A program made the position numbers and the translations under genes. From NCBI GenBank assembly GCA_949289625.1, contig CASEPH010000451.1, positions 1-9,835 on the forward strand: a DNA stretch of 9,835 nt, given 5' to 3'. This document shows positions 1 to 7,757 of the stretch, piece by piece (position 1 is the stretch's first letter; the number at the start of each line of letters is the position of its first letter). The notes below the pieces were generated by a model. The model saw nothing but the letters and a program-made list of their open reading frames with translations, did not search any database and was not told where the DNA came from. The DNA is from an uncultured Clostridia bacterium (lineage in GTDB: Bacteria > Bacillota_A > Clostridia > Oscillospirales > Oscillospiraceae).

Positions 1-1
1 G

Positions 2-85
2 AAGAAATTGGATCAGGAAACAGCGAAGCAGCTCCGGGCGTATTTTACAGAGCTGGCCCTGTGCCTGCTGGATGAACAGCCATAG
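2..85 (+). CDS. C-terminal end of an unidentified gene (partial)
   Basis: An open frame enters from the left edge and gives 27 residues ending in ELALCLLDEQP before a TAG stop at 83-85. The stretch is helical and charged (KKLDQETAKQLRAYF), as at the end of a soluble alpha-helical protein. The other two frames are less protein-like; frame 1 stops earlier, at a TGA. The next gene starts 44 nt downstream on the same strand, so this may be the upstream member of the same gene series. There is too little sequence to name a family. Confidence 0.55.
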   Translation, partial: KKLDQETAKQLRAYFTELALCLLDEQP

Positions 86-129
86 TACGCAAATCGATCC
101 ATAAAAACAGAACATAGGAGGTACTACAA

Positions 130-537
130 ATGAAAGGTCAAAAGCTTTTGAAAGTTACATCTATCCTCATGATTATCGGCGGCGTAATTGCAGTGATCGC
201 AGGAATTTTGGCTATTCTAGGCATCAGCGCTCTGGTAGCGTTGTCGGGAAGCGCAGAAGGCGCTGGGCTGCTCTACGCCAGCTCCATCATTGTGGTTGTG
301 GCATCTGTCATTCAGTTCATTGCTGGCATTAAGGGCATTGGCGCGTGCAGCGCGCCTCAGAAGGCGGCTTCCTGCATCAAGTGGGGCATTATCATTGCGG
401 TCCTGAGCATCATCTCCATGATCATTGGCCTGATCGGCGGTGGAGAATTCAGCATTGTCAGCCTGGTTCTCAACTTGCTGCTGCCGGGACTCTACATCTT
501 CAGCGCTGTGCAGATGAAAGGCAGCACTAACGCTTGA
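130..537 (+). CDS. Small four-helix integral membrane protein, unknown function
   Basis: This 135-residue protein is almost wholly hydrophobic. Four membrane segments can be placed at about residues 11-38, 47-67, 83-103 and 107-127, with a short basic N-terminus (MKGQKLLK) and a loop at 71-82 containing Cys73 and Cys82. The start is supported by AGGAGG at 116-121, 8 nt before the ATG. There are no catalytic motifs. It resembles the many short tetraspanning hypothetical proteins of Clostridia, rich in Ile, Gly and Ala, which lie next to lipoprotein and zinc-ribbon genes. It is followed after 26 nt by the DUF4428-like gene, so the two are probably co-transcribed. A role as a membrane partner of the surrounding envelope genes is inference only. 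Confidence 0.85.
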   Translation: MKGQKLLKVTSILMIIGGVIAVIAGILAILGISALVALSGSAEGAGLLYASSIIVVVASVIQFIAGIKGIGACSAPQKAASCIKWGIIIAVLSIISMIIGLIGGGEFSIVSLVLNLLLPGLYIFSAVQMKGSTNA

Positions 538-563
538 TGGACTTTTAGAAAGGAGCACGGGCT

Positions 564-1412
564 ATGGGACTTTTTGGAAAATTATTTGACAAAAAGGAGT
601 GTTCTGTCTGCGGCGGTGAGATTGGACTGTTTGGCAACCGCAAGCTGGAAGACGGCAATTTGTGCAAGAACTGCGCCGCCAAGCTCTCTCCTTGGTTCAG
701 CGACCGCCGCCAGAGCACGGTTTCGGAGATCCAGCAGCAGCTGGCCTACCGGGAAGCGAACCAAGAAAAAGTCGCTTCGTTTCACACCACCCGCACCTTG
801 GGAGAGAGAACCAAGGTAATGCTGGACGAGGACGCGGGACTCTTTATGGTCACCTCTGCCAGAGATTTGACAGAAGCCAATCCGGATGTACTCTCCTTCT
901 CCGATGTGACGGGATGCAGGTTGGACATTGATGAGAGCAAAACGGAAATCGAATACAGGGATGCAAATGGAGACCGACAGAGCTTCAACCCACCCCGCTA
1001 TGCCTATTCCTATGATTTCTACATTGTGATCAATGTCAATCACCCTTACTTTAACGAGATCCGTTTTCAGCTGAACAGCGAGTCTGTGGACAATGATGAG
1101 GAAACGCTGCTGGACGGTCCCAACGCCATGCGTTCCCTCCGCGATGGTTTCCGGCCAAATGCCGGCGCTATGAGGGGCAGTTCCCTTACCTCCAACAGGG
1201 AGGAAGTACGCGCCAGTGTGGAGTACCAGCAATATGAGGCAATGGGGTTTGAAATAAGGGACGCACTGCTTCAAGTCCGACAGCAGGTGCGGGAGGAGGT
1301 TATTGCCGCTGCCGCGCCTAAAACGGCGGTAACCTGTCCGTTCTGCGGAGCCACTACCACACCAGACGTCAACGGCTGTTGCGAGTTCTGCGGTGGGGCG
1401 GTAAACAGCTGA
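564..1412 (+). CDS. DUF4428-like protein with zinc-binding motifs at both ends
   Basis: This is a 282-residue soluble protein with no signal peptide or membrane segment. The N-terminus has a C-x2-C-x17-C-x2-C arrangement (Cys13, Cys16, Cys34, Cys37) with the phrase CSVCGGEIGLFGNRKLEDG, characteristic of the DUF4428 zinc-binding domain of Firmicutes. The middle (about 70-180) is a beta-rich domain of unknown function, containing FSDVTGCRLDID and YDFYIVINVNHPYFNEIRFQ. The C-terminus is a zinc ribbon with CPFC at 258-261 and CEFC at 273-276, plus an extra Cys272. An AAAGGAG box ends 8 nt before the ATG. Proteins of this layout are common in Clostridia but their function is unknown; a zinc-dependent protein-protein or nucleic-acid contact is the usual guess. 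It sits between a membrane protein and a lipoprotein gene. Confidence 0.88.
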   Translation: MGLFGKLFDKKECSVCGGEIGLFGNRKLEDGNLCKNCAAKLSPWFSDRRQSTVSEIQQQLAYREANQEKVASFHTTRTLGERTKVMLDEDAGLFMVTSARDLTEANPDVLSFSDVTGCRLDIDESKTEIEYRDANGDRQSFNPPRYAYSYDFYIVINVNHPYFNEIRFQLNSESVDNDEETLLDGPNAMRSLRDGFRPNAGAMRGSSLTSNREEVRASVEYQQYEAMGFEIRDALLQVRQQVREEVIAAAAPKTAVTCPFCGATTTPDVNGCCEFCGGAVNS

Positions 1413-1453
1413 CAATTCCGATTTTCATCGAAAAGCAGAAAGGATTTGATGAG

Positions 1454-1783
1454 GTGAAAAAATTTGCGGCCTTACTTTTGATTGTGGTCACTCTCGTGAC
1501 ATTTTCCGCCTGCGGCAGTAAGGATGCCCTGGCCGGCACATGGTCAGCCGAATTGGAATACGACGGCGTGATCACCTGGACATTTGACGGAAACGGCAAA
1601 TGCACCATGGAAAACGCCTACATGAAGCAGAACGGCACCTACACCATTGAGGATGACCAGCTTACAGTGACGTTGGAAACTTGGGATGAGCCGTCTACTT
1701 ACACCTTCTCTGTGGATGACACCAGCCTTACCATGAACGAGAACTCCGGTTATGGTATCAGTGGTACCTTTACGAAAAAATAG
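1454..1783 (+). CDS. Small lipoprotein with DUF5640/lipocalin-like domain
   Basis: This 109-residue protein probably uses a GTG start at 1454, preceded by AGAAAGGA at 1437-1444. The reading frame is open further upstream, but that would overlap the previous gene and bury the signal peptide. From GTG the protein starts with two lysines, then a hydrophobic core, then a lipobox FSAC with Cys20 as the lipidated residue; Phe at -3 is slightly unusual. The mature part is a beta-strand-rich domain starting at Gly28-Thr-Trp30 and running through TFDGNGKCTM, NGTYTIEDDQLTVTL and TYTFSVDDTSLTM. This matches the DUF5640/lipocalin-like pattern of Clostridia surface lipoproteins. It is expected to be anchored to the outer face of the membrane. 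Ligand and function are unknown. Confidence 0.83.
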   Translation: MKKFAALLLIVVTLVTFSACGSKDALAGTWSAELEYDGVITWTFDGNGKCTMENAYMKQNGTYTIEDDQLTVTLETWDEPSTYTFSVDDTSLTMNENSGYGISGTFTKK

Positions 1784-1909
1784 TCTGTCTATAAACGGGA
1801 TGTGCTTTCTCCCTTCCAACTGGTAAAACTCCTCACCGGAAAGTTCACCGACAAGGACAGAAAATCCATTTAGAAAAAGCGAGTTTATCAATATCTGCGG
1901 TATACACTC

Positions 1910-1953
1910 CTGCTGATCGTGGAACAAAGAAGTTCGTTTGACCCGATCAGCGG
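1910..1953 (+). other. Nested hairpin in the leader of the large lipoprotein gene
   Basis: In the 204-nt gap between two lipoprotein genes, GCTGATCG (1912-1919) is perfectly complementary to CGATCAGC (1944-1951). A T-G wobble and a C-G pair extend the stem to 1910/1953. Inside the loop GAAC (1922-1925) can pair with GTTC (1932-1935). The structure ends 34 nt before the ATG at 1988 and has no T-run, so it does not look like an intrinsic terminator. A weak -10-like TATACA lies at 1901-1906, but no matching -35 is visible. Nothing else was recognised in 1784-1987. A leader-RNA or protein-binding role is inference. Confidence 0.4.
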
Positions 1954-1987
1954 AGTGACATATCGCCCAACGTTTCGGGAGGAAATT

Positions 1988-3841
1988 ATGAAACAGACAA
2001 AGACTAGAATCCTTGGCCTGCTTCTTGCGGTACTGATGGTGTTCAGTCTGACCGCTTGCGGAAATAACGGCAAACCAACGGACCCCAACTTAATCAAGCT
2101 GGGAGACTATGAGCTTCTGTACAAAGACGCGTGCCTTATGGAGGACTTTGATGGAGCTGACGCCCTTGTTTTGACCCTGGACTTCACGAACAACAGCAAG
2201 GAAATGTCCACTTATTTCTGGTCGGTTTACGGAACGGCCATGCAAAATGACACAGAGTTAGAATCCGCCATCATTTACACGGACTATGATGCCTATGAAA
2301 TGATAGATGACAACCAGTTTGAAGAGGTGGATCCTGGAGCGACGCTGGAAGTACAGGTAGCCTACGTGCTGGAGGACACAACCAGCGAGGTGGAAGTGAC
2401 CTTCGAAGAGATGATCGGCAGCAAAAACGGGAAAATCACCATTGACCCTTCTGCGCTCAGCCGGATGGAATCCACCAGCTCCCCACAGTCCAGCGAACCC
2501 ACGGATGACCCTGTACCAAATGATAGCACCCTGCTTGACTGGTGGAACGGCGACTGGTACGGCTGGTGGATCATGACCGGCTGCGCTGGTTATTACGAAG
2601 ACATGGAAGGCCAGTGGTGGGACATCTGCGGCACCATTGACATTGGTGAGGACTATATGGGTACCGTCGCCCTTTGGGACGAGGACTACACGGAATCGGA
2701 GCCTATGGTTTCCGCGGCGGTCAGCCTCAGTGAATCCGGAACCGGCGAGTATGGGGCCATGATGTCCGAGGGAGGCTTTTTCACGGACATTGAACTGGAG
2801 CACGCGGACTGGATTGTAGACCCGGGCTTGGTGGATTACCCCGATATGATCCACATACAAGGCTATTATGAGAGCGGCGAGGATGAATACAGCTATGACA
2901 TCTACCTGCGCCCCTGGGGGACCTACTGGGACGATGTAGAGGAAGAGGATCTTCCCGCCTTCTATGACGACTGGTATCTGCCCCTGATCGTGGCGGGTGA
3001 GGCTATGCCGGACAGCATCGGCACAGGCGCCCCTGCGGGCGGCAGCACCAGTGCTCAGACGGGAACTATCCCCGGCGGGGACGGCATCGTCACCGAAGAA
3101 CAGGTGCAAATGGGGTACGTTTACATGAAAGAGGTCGCTAAAGACCTCTTTCATACTACCTATGAGGAACTCGCGGCTTATTTTGGCGTAGAGGGTCAGT
3201 TTGTCGAGGAATATTACAGCGATGTTTATGAAGCGAACATGCGCTTTTACAAATGGATCTCCTCGGAGAATTCCAATCATTTTATCTATGTCAACTTTTT
3301 GGAAGAAGAGCCGGGGGTTTATAGGATCAGCGCTTATAACACCAGCGGCTTCTCTGGCAGCGAGGCAATCAACAAGTACCTGGAGATCGTGAAGGCCGAA
3401 GCGGCTGAACAGGATAAGGCAGCCGCGGCGAACGCGGTCATGAAGGATTTCTCTATCGAGGTCAAAGATCCTATGACAGACAATGTCATCAAGATCTCCA
3501 CCGTTCTTCCGGAGAGCGGATGGTCCTCTAAAAAGGACACTATCGTGGAAAATGAAGATCCCGATGCCTTTGGCGCGGGCACCATCGTTTTCAAGCTGAG
3601 GGAGAGCATGGAGAAGCTGGAATCCAATAAGGATTCCTATAAAAATTTCCAGGAGGGCGAGGACCGGGTCATCGGAGGCATCACCTTCAAGTGCCGCACC
3701 TACGAGTACATCGGCTACGATTGGATCGAGTATGTTGCGCAGATCGACGACGGCCGGTTCCTTTCCGTTGGCCTGACAGATCTGGACTGCGTGCCGGGAA
3801 CGATGCCCGATATCATTCTCAGCAACATGAAGTTCCAGTAA
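1988..3841 (+). CDS. Large modular lipoprotein with N-terminal DUF5067-like domain
   Basis: This is a 617-residue lipoprotein. ATG 1988 is chosen over the upstream ATG at 1919 because GGGAGG lies 5 nt before it and it gives a classic lipoprotein signal: K/R-rich start, hydrophobic core, lipobox LTAC with Cys24. Four modules follow. Residues 38-137 fit the DUF5067 immunoglobulin-like pattern (ALVLTLDFTNNSKE, then a beta-rich tail). Residues 184-340 open with WWNGDWYGWW and are Trp-, Asp- and Glu-rich with a GxW start, suggesting a lipocalin-like barrel. After a Gly/Ser/Thr linker (about 345-362), residues 375-455 (TTYEELAAYFGVEG, then a KW strand) recall the DUF3862/BamE-like two-helix plus sheet fold. 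Residues 480-617 form an unassigned alpha/beta module ending at NMKFQ. The mature protein is very acidic and is probably an extracellular binding or scaffold protein. Only the DUF5067 assignment is reasonably firm. Confidence 0.87.
   Translation: MKQTKTRILGLLLAVLMVFSLTACGNNGKPTDPNLIKLGDYELLYKDACLMEDFDGADALVLTLDFTNNSKEMSTYFWSVYGTAMQNDTELESAIIYTDYDAYEMIDDNQFEEVDPGATLEVQVAYVLEDTTSEVEVTFEEMIGSKNGKITIDPSALSRMESTSSPQSSEPTDDPVPNDSTLLDWWNGDWYGWWIMTGCAGYYEDMEGQWWDICGTIDIGEDYMGTVALWDEDYTESEPMVSAAVSLSESGTGEYGAMMSEGGFFTDIELEHADWIVDPGLVDYPDMIHIQGYYESGEDEYSYDIYLRPWGTYWDDVEEEDLPAFYDDWYLPLIVAGEAMPDSIGTGAPAGGSTSAQTGTIPGGDGIVTEEQVQMGYVYMKEVAKDLFHTTYEELAAYFGVEGQFVEEYYSDVYEANMRFYKWISSENSNHFIYVNFLEEEPGVYRISAYNTSGFSGSEAINKYLEIVKAEAAEQDKAAAANAVMKDFSIEVKDPMTDNVIKISTVLPESGWSSKKDTIVENEDPDAFGAGTIVFKLRESMEKLESNKDSYKNFQEGEDRVIGGITFKCRTYEYIGYDWIEYVAQIDDGRFLSVGLTDLDCVPGTMPDIILSNMKFQ
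3125..3154. repeat. Perfect 12-bp inverted repeat inside the lipoprotein gene
   Basis: ATGAAAGAGGTC (3125-3136) is followed by a 6-nt loop and its exact reverse complement GACCTCTTTCAT (3143-3154). It lies in the coding sequence for residues around 380-389 (MKEVAKDLFH), between the linker and the third module. There is no T-run after it. Confidence 0.8.
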
Positions 3842-3912
3842 CAGAGCCATTCAGCGGAGGAAGGAGTATTTTCTCTGTTGCCTGATGGCCCAGTAAGGAA
3901 AAACGGTATGCG

Positions 3913-3951
3913 TGGCTCCCACCCCAAAGGGGGCGGGAGCCATTTGGATTT
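3913..3951 (+). terminator. Strong hairpin terminator between the two gene blocks
   Basis: TGGCTCCCACCCC (3913-3925) pairs with the arm ending GGGAGCCA (to 3942), with a single A-C mismatch and an AAAG loop, giving 12 GC-rich pairs. It is followed by a broken T-tract (TTTGGATTT, 3943-3951). It lies 72 nt after the lipoprotein stop and 60 nt before the next gene's start, the right place for an intrinsic terminator. The interrupted T-run may make it partial, so some read-through into block B is possible. No promoter was confidently found in 3952-4010. Confidence 0.68.
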
Positions 3952-4010
3952 ACGGGGGTATGGCAGGCTTTGATAGATGAATCCCCCGGCACGGGAAATG
4001 AGGGAATCAA

Positions 4011-5144
4011 ATGCCAGCACAGATCACCAACTATCAATGCCCGGCTTGCACTGGCCCGCTCCACTTTGTGGGAGAATCCGGGAAACTGGAGTGCGACTAC
4101 TGCGGTTCCAGCTACGAAGCAGCGGAAATCCAGGCGCTTTACGCAGAGAAAGAGGAAAAGGCGGCGGCAGCCCAGCAGGCAGCGGAAGAAGCAAAGAAGG
4201 ACCATGGCACATCTCCCATTGATGGAGGAGTATGGGATACCTCTGGTTTCTGCCAGGACTGGGGAGCGGAGGGGAAGGGGATGCGGGCTTACAGCTGCCC
4301 CAGCTGCGGCGCGGAGCTTGTCTGCGATGAAACCACGGCAGCCACATCCTGTCCCTACTGCGGAAACCCTGCGGTGGTGCCGGGTCAATTTTCCGGCGTA
4401 CTGCGTCCGGATTTCATCATTCCATTCAAGTCCAGCAAAGAGGATGCCATAAAAGCGCTCAAGAAACACTACCAGGGAAAATTTTTCTTGCCCAAATGCT
4501 TCACCCAAGAAAATCATGTGCAGAAGATCCAGGGGATCTATGTCCCCTTCTGGATGTTTGACGGCGTAGCGGAGGGCGATGTCCACTATAAAGCAACCCG
4601 CTCCCATACCTATGAAACCAAAGAGGAAAGGGTCACAGAAACAGAACACTACGACGTCTATCGAGCCGGATCTGTGGCGTTTGAGAAGGTGCCGGTGGAC
4701 GCATCCAGCAAATTGCCGGATAATCACATGGATTCCATTGAGCCCTATAATTATAAGGAGCTAAAGCCTTTTTCCACAGCCTATCTTCCCGGGTTCCTGG
4801 CCGATAAGTTTGACGTGACAGTGGAACAGTGCCGGCAGCGGGCGGATCAGCGCTGTGAGGGGACCTTTCTCTCTTCGCTGCGCAGTACCATCAAACACTA
4901 TGATAGCTGCACTCTCACGGAGTGTCATGTCCATCTGAAAAGAGGCCAGGTCCATTACGCCCTGCTGCCCGTTTGGATGCTGAACACCAAATGGCGCGGA
5001 AAAGATTTCATCTTTGCCATGAATGGACAGACAGGAAAGCTGGTGGGTGACTTGCCGATCAACTGGTGGAAGGTTGTGGGGGTATTTGCCGCTGTTGCCA
5101 TCCCCCTGGCTTTGCTGGGCTCAGCACTGAGCTTTTTTCTGTGA
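4011..5144 (+). CDS. Double zinc-ribbon protein with C-terminal membrane anchor
   Basis: This is a 377-residue protein. Residues 10-31 form a TFIIB-type zinc ribbon (CPAC at 10-13, CDYC at 28-31). Residues 40-63 are an Ala/Glu/Lys-rich helix, probably coiled coil. Residues 96-117 form a second ribbon (CPSC, CPYC). The body carries motifs typical of this family: FIIPFKSSKEDAIKAL (135-150), YVPFWMFDG (177-185) and LLPVWMLNTKWRG (318-330). A single hydrophobic segment at 354-376 ends the chain, so the protein is tail-anchored with the ribbons in the cytosol. GAGGG at 4000-4004 lies 6 nt before the ATG. Relatives are often mislabelled as PriA-like helicases because of the ribbons, but no helicase motif is present. 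The TPM gene follows after 17 nt, a pairing often seen in Clostridia that suggests a joint membrane function. Function is unknown. Confidence 0.9.
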   Translation: MPAQITNYQCPACTGPLHFVGESGKLECDYCGSSYEAAEIQALYAEKEEKAAAAQQAAEEAKKDHGTSPIDGGVWDTSGFCQDWGAEGKGMRAYSCPSCGAELVCDETTAATSCPYCGNPAVVPGQFSGVLRPDFIIPFKSSKEDAIKALKKHYQGKFFLPKCFTQENHVQKIQGIYVPFWMFDGVAEGDVHYKATRSHTYETKEERVTETEHYDVYRAGSVAFEKVPVDASSKLPDNHMDSIEPYNYKELKPFSTAYLPGFLADKFDVTVEQCRQRADQRCEGTFLSSLRSTIKHYDSCTLTECHVHLKRGQVHYALLPVWMLNTKWRGKDFIFAMNGQTGKLVGDLPINWWKVVGVFAAVAIPLALLGSALSFFL

Positions 5145-5161
5145 GAAGGAGGAGATGGGAT

Positions 5162-6496
5162 ATGAAAAAGACATGCTCTGTTTTTGCGCTAATTCTCCTG
5201 CTTGTCCTGTGCACGCCTGCCCTGGCAGCCACGGAATATGGCGTGATCTATGACGAAACAGAGGAGCTGAGTTCCGAAACGCTGGTTATACAGGGAGAGC
5301 AGACCCTTCCCCAGCTTTCAGAAAAGCTGGGCCTGGACCTGCGGGTGGATGTGCTGACCCAGATCAGCTATGACAGCATCACTGAAACTGCTGCCGGGAT
5401 CTACGCCAGATACAATTACGGCTATGGCGAAGAAAAGGACGGCGTTAGCCTGACCATTTTTATGGAACCCCAGGATGATGGCACCTATGCCATGCCTGCA
5501 GACGGATGGTGTGTTTACGCCCATCTAGGTGAGAACCGAGGCGACAGCCAGGAACTGGCCAACGCCATCCGCAACGCGGTGGAACCTGCCATGGCGGAGC
5601 GGGCATGGAACGGTGAGGACATCACTATGAGTGCCGTCGCCTTGACCCAGGCGGTGGATTCCATGGCGGAGGCAGCAGAGGATTACATCCTCACAAACTG
5701 CCCGCCGGACAGTTCCATCCTAGAAACTTCAGAAACGCCAGAAATGTCAGAGATACCCGAAGCGCCCGAAACGGTTGAGCAGGGCGATGGCACGGATGTG
5801 AAACATATACTCGACACCAGTAACCTTCTCTCCCATGAAGAGTGGGAGGAGCTGGAGTCCCGGGCCGAGGACATTTCCAACCGCCAGCATTGCGGCATCT
5901 ATTTTGCCATGGTGGATGATTACACAGAATATAGAGATGGCAGTGTGTTTGAAGTCACCTACCAACTCTACCACAACAACCAGCTTGGCGTAGGAGACGG
6001 ACGGGATGGAGTCATCGTCCTGCTCAGCATGGAGGAGCGGGACTATGCCATGTTTGTCTATGGCGAGTATGCTGAATATGCCTTTGATGAATACGGACAG
6101 GAAAAGCTGGAGGAAAAATTCCTGGGATTTTTTGAGTATGACGACTGGTACGGCGGTATTTCCCACTATTTGGACGCCTGCGATGAATTTCTGACAAAGG
6201 CTGATGAGGGCGACCCGGTACGCCCTTCCTATTGGGAAAATATTCTTCTTGTGACAGGACTTAGCTGCCTAGTTTCCGGGGCTGTCTGCTTCTGGTTGTT
6301 GCGTTCCATGAAGACCGTCAGAGCTAAGGATAAGGCGGACACATATGTGTCTAAAGGCGGACTGCATCTGACCCAGCAGTTGGACCAATTTTCCCATACC
6401 ACTGTAACACGAACCAAAATTCAAAAGGAAAGCTCCGGCGGAAGTACCCACAGTGAAAGCGGAGGTGGCGGCAGCGGCCGCAGCGGAAAATTCTGA
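5162..6496 (+). CDS. Secreted, membrane-anchored protein with two TPM domains
   Basis: This is a 444-residue protein. ATG 5162 is chosen because AAGGAGG (5146-5152) lies 9 nt upstream and it yields a signal peptide (residues 1-22, cleavage near ALA-A); the frame is open upstream but only over the preceding gene. Residues 25-178 form a divergent first TPM domain (VIYDETEELS near the start, YNYGYGEEKDGVSLTIF). An acidic ETPE-type linker spans 188-206. Residues 213-345 form a clearer second TPM domain (HILDTSNLLSHEEWEEL, then DGVIVLLSMEERDYAMFVYG). A membrane helix at 359-381 is followed by a cytosolic tail ending in a Gly/Ser-rich stretch (424-442), as in YgcG-like TPM proteins. TPM domains have been reported as phosphatase-like or as protein-quality factors; the activity here cannot be judged. 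The next gene starts 14 nt downstream. Confidence 0.88.
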   Translation: MKKTCSVFALILLLVLCTPALAATEYGVIYDETEELSSETLVIQGEQTLPQLSEKLGLDLRVDVLTQISYDSITETAAGIYARYNYGYGEEKDGVSLTIFMEPQDDGTYAMPADGWCVYAHLGENRGDSQELANAIRNAVEPAMAERAWNGEDITMSAVALTQAVDSMAEAAEDYILTNCPPDSSILETSETPEMSEIPEAPETVEQGDGTDVKHILDTSNLLSHEEWEELESRAEDISNRQHCGIYFAMVDDYTEYRDGSVFEVTYQLYHNNQLGVGDGRDGVIVLLSMEERDYAMFVYGEYAEYAFDEYGQEKLEEKFLGFFEYDDWYGGISHYLDACDEFLTKADEGDPVRPSYWENILLVTGLSCLVSGAVCFWLLRSMKTVRAKDKADTYVSKGGLHLTQQLDQFSHTTVTRTKIQKESSGGSTHSESGGGGSGRSGKF

Positions 6497-6510
6497 AAGG
6501 AGGCGGTAGA

Positions 6511-7716
6511 ATGAAAAACATTATTTTGCGCCGATTTTTCCCGACGTTTCTCTGTATGGCGCTGGCATTGATCCTAACCTCCTGCGACGGGAAGGATCAG
6601 CAGCCTGTGGAAAGTGGCACGGGCAGCACCGTGAGAACGCCTTCCGTCAGCAAGGAAGAAGGAAGCAGTTCAGAGAGAGCCGTTCCCCTCAGCAAGGATA
6701 AGAAGGACAAATCAGCTTCCAACAGCGAAAGCCAAAAGGAGGATGAACCAGCGCCGGTGGTTTATTCGGAAGCAGCGCAGGGTTCCCTTGCGCTGCTGCG
6801 TGACAGTATGTCTTGTAGTGAGCAGATCGCCGGAGCGGTGGCTTATTTGGGTTACCGGGCGCAGGGGGATTCCACGCCACTGGGGGAGTGGATTTTGGGG
6901 AACTGCTCTGCGCTTGCGGATGACATGCCCTTTTTGTTGGAGATTCCGGACAACTGTATCCTGGGCGCGGGCTACGGTGATCTGTACTGTATTGTTCCAC
7001 GGGATGAAAACACCAGCCTTGCTGTGAACCGCGTCAAATGGGAATCTCTGGAGAATGGCGTTTGGCCGGTGGCGGAGGAGATCCTCTACCGGGAAGAATA
7101 CGCCCAGCCCGTGCTGGTGTTCGTGAATTTTGAACAGTGGAGCGATGAACCGGATACGGAAATCATTCTTGTGACCAATGACGGCGTAGAGGTGAGCTGG
7201 TGTCCCCAGATCGACGAGTACGGATTTCCCATAGTGCCCACTGGACAGGACTATATTCCCATGCTGGTGGATTTCGCGATTTGGGGGTATACCACTGGGC
7301 TGGACTATCCCGCAGGATGGGAGCCTTCAGAAAACCAGGATCCTTCCGGGGACTGGTATCTGCCGCCCACAGATTGGGGACTGGCAGACACCAGCTGGAC
7401 TTGCGAGCACTGGTTTATGGATCTGAACTGGGGTGACAGCAACCCGGACTATTCCGGTACCGCCCAGCTCTATTACCGGAATGAGGAAATCCAGGAGTAT
7501 GAGCTTGCCTATTTTGGCGTCTGGCGAATGGAGGATGACTGCCTTCATCTGGAAATTTCCGACGGCGAGGGAGGCTATATGGAAGGCCGTTTTCCGGTGC
7601 TGATCGATCCTTCTGGCGAGAACCTCCATATCCAGCAAGATCGGGAAACGGGCGTGGTCCCTCCTTTCTTCGGAGAGGATATGAGTTGTACGGATTTGAC
7701 GCTCGTCTATGGTTGA
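6511..7716 (+). CDS. Lipoprotein of unknown function
   Basis: This is a 401-residue lipoprotein. AAAGGAGG overlaps the end of the TPM gene, and the ATG lies 14 nt after that gene's stop, indicating tight coupling. The signal has RR at 7-8, a hydrophobic core and lipobox LTSC with Cys25. Residues 26-83 are a Ser/Lys/Glu-rich low-complexity spacer that would hold the folded part away from the membrane. Residues 86-165 appear mixed helical and sheet (SLALLRDSMSCSEQIAGAVAYL); residues 175-265 are alpha/beta with VLVFVNFEQW and TEIILVTNDGVEVSW. Residues 290-401 are beta-rich and Trp/Tyr-rich (SWTCEHWFMDLNWG, AQLYYRNEEI, YFGVWRMEDDCLHLEIS), recalling a lipocalin-like barrel but without a clean GxW. 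I do not recognise a named family. It is probably surface exposed and works with the TPM protein. Confidence 0.85.
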   Translation: MKNIILRRFFPTFLCMALALILTSCDGKDQQPVESGTGSTVRTPSVSKEEGSSSERAVPLSKDKKDKSASNSESQKEDEPAPVVYSEAAQGSLALLRDSMSCSEQIAGAVAYLGYRAQGDSTPLGEWILGNCSALADDMPFLLEIPDNCILGAGYGDLYCIVPRDENTSLAVNRVKWESLENGVWPVAEEILYREEYAQPVLVFVNFEQWSDEPDTEIILVTNDGVEVSWCPQIDEYGFPIVPTGQDYIPMLVDFAIWGYTTGLDYPAGWEPSENQDPSGDWYLPPTDWGLADTSWTCEHWFMDLNWGDSNPDYSGTAQLYYRNEEIQEYELAYFGVWRMEDDCLHLEISDGEGGYMEGRFPVLIDPSGENLHIQQDRETGVVPPFFGEDMSCTDLTLVYG

Positions 7717-7757
7717 GAAACAAAACGGAAACCGAAAAGAGTGGAAGGAGATTTAGT

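Noticed and set aside
2258..3850. A 530-codon minus-strand open frame
   Set aside because: It lies exactly opposite the large lipoprotein gene, has no ribosome binding site, and its translation has no recognisable domain. It arises from the low stop frequency opposite an acidic, Asp/Glu-rich gene.
3819..4727. A 302-codon minus-strand open frame spanning the gap between blocks A and B
   Set aside because: It runs through the terminator hairpin and opposite the zinc-ribbon gene, and its translation is Cys/Arg-rich with no family features. The plus-strand gene has a clear start, ribosome binding site and motifs.
4011..5144. PriA-like primosomal helicase label for the zinc-ribbon protein
   Set aside because: Only the cysteine ribbons are similar. 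No Walker or helicase motifs are present, and the protein ends in a membrane anchor.
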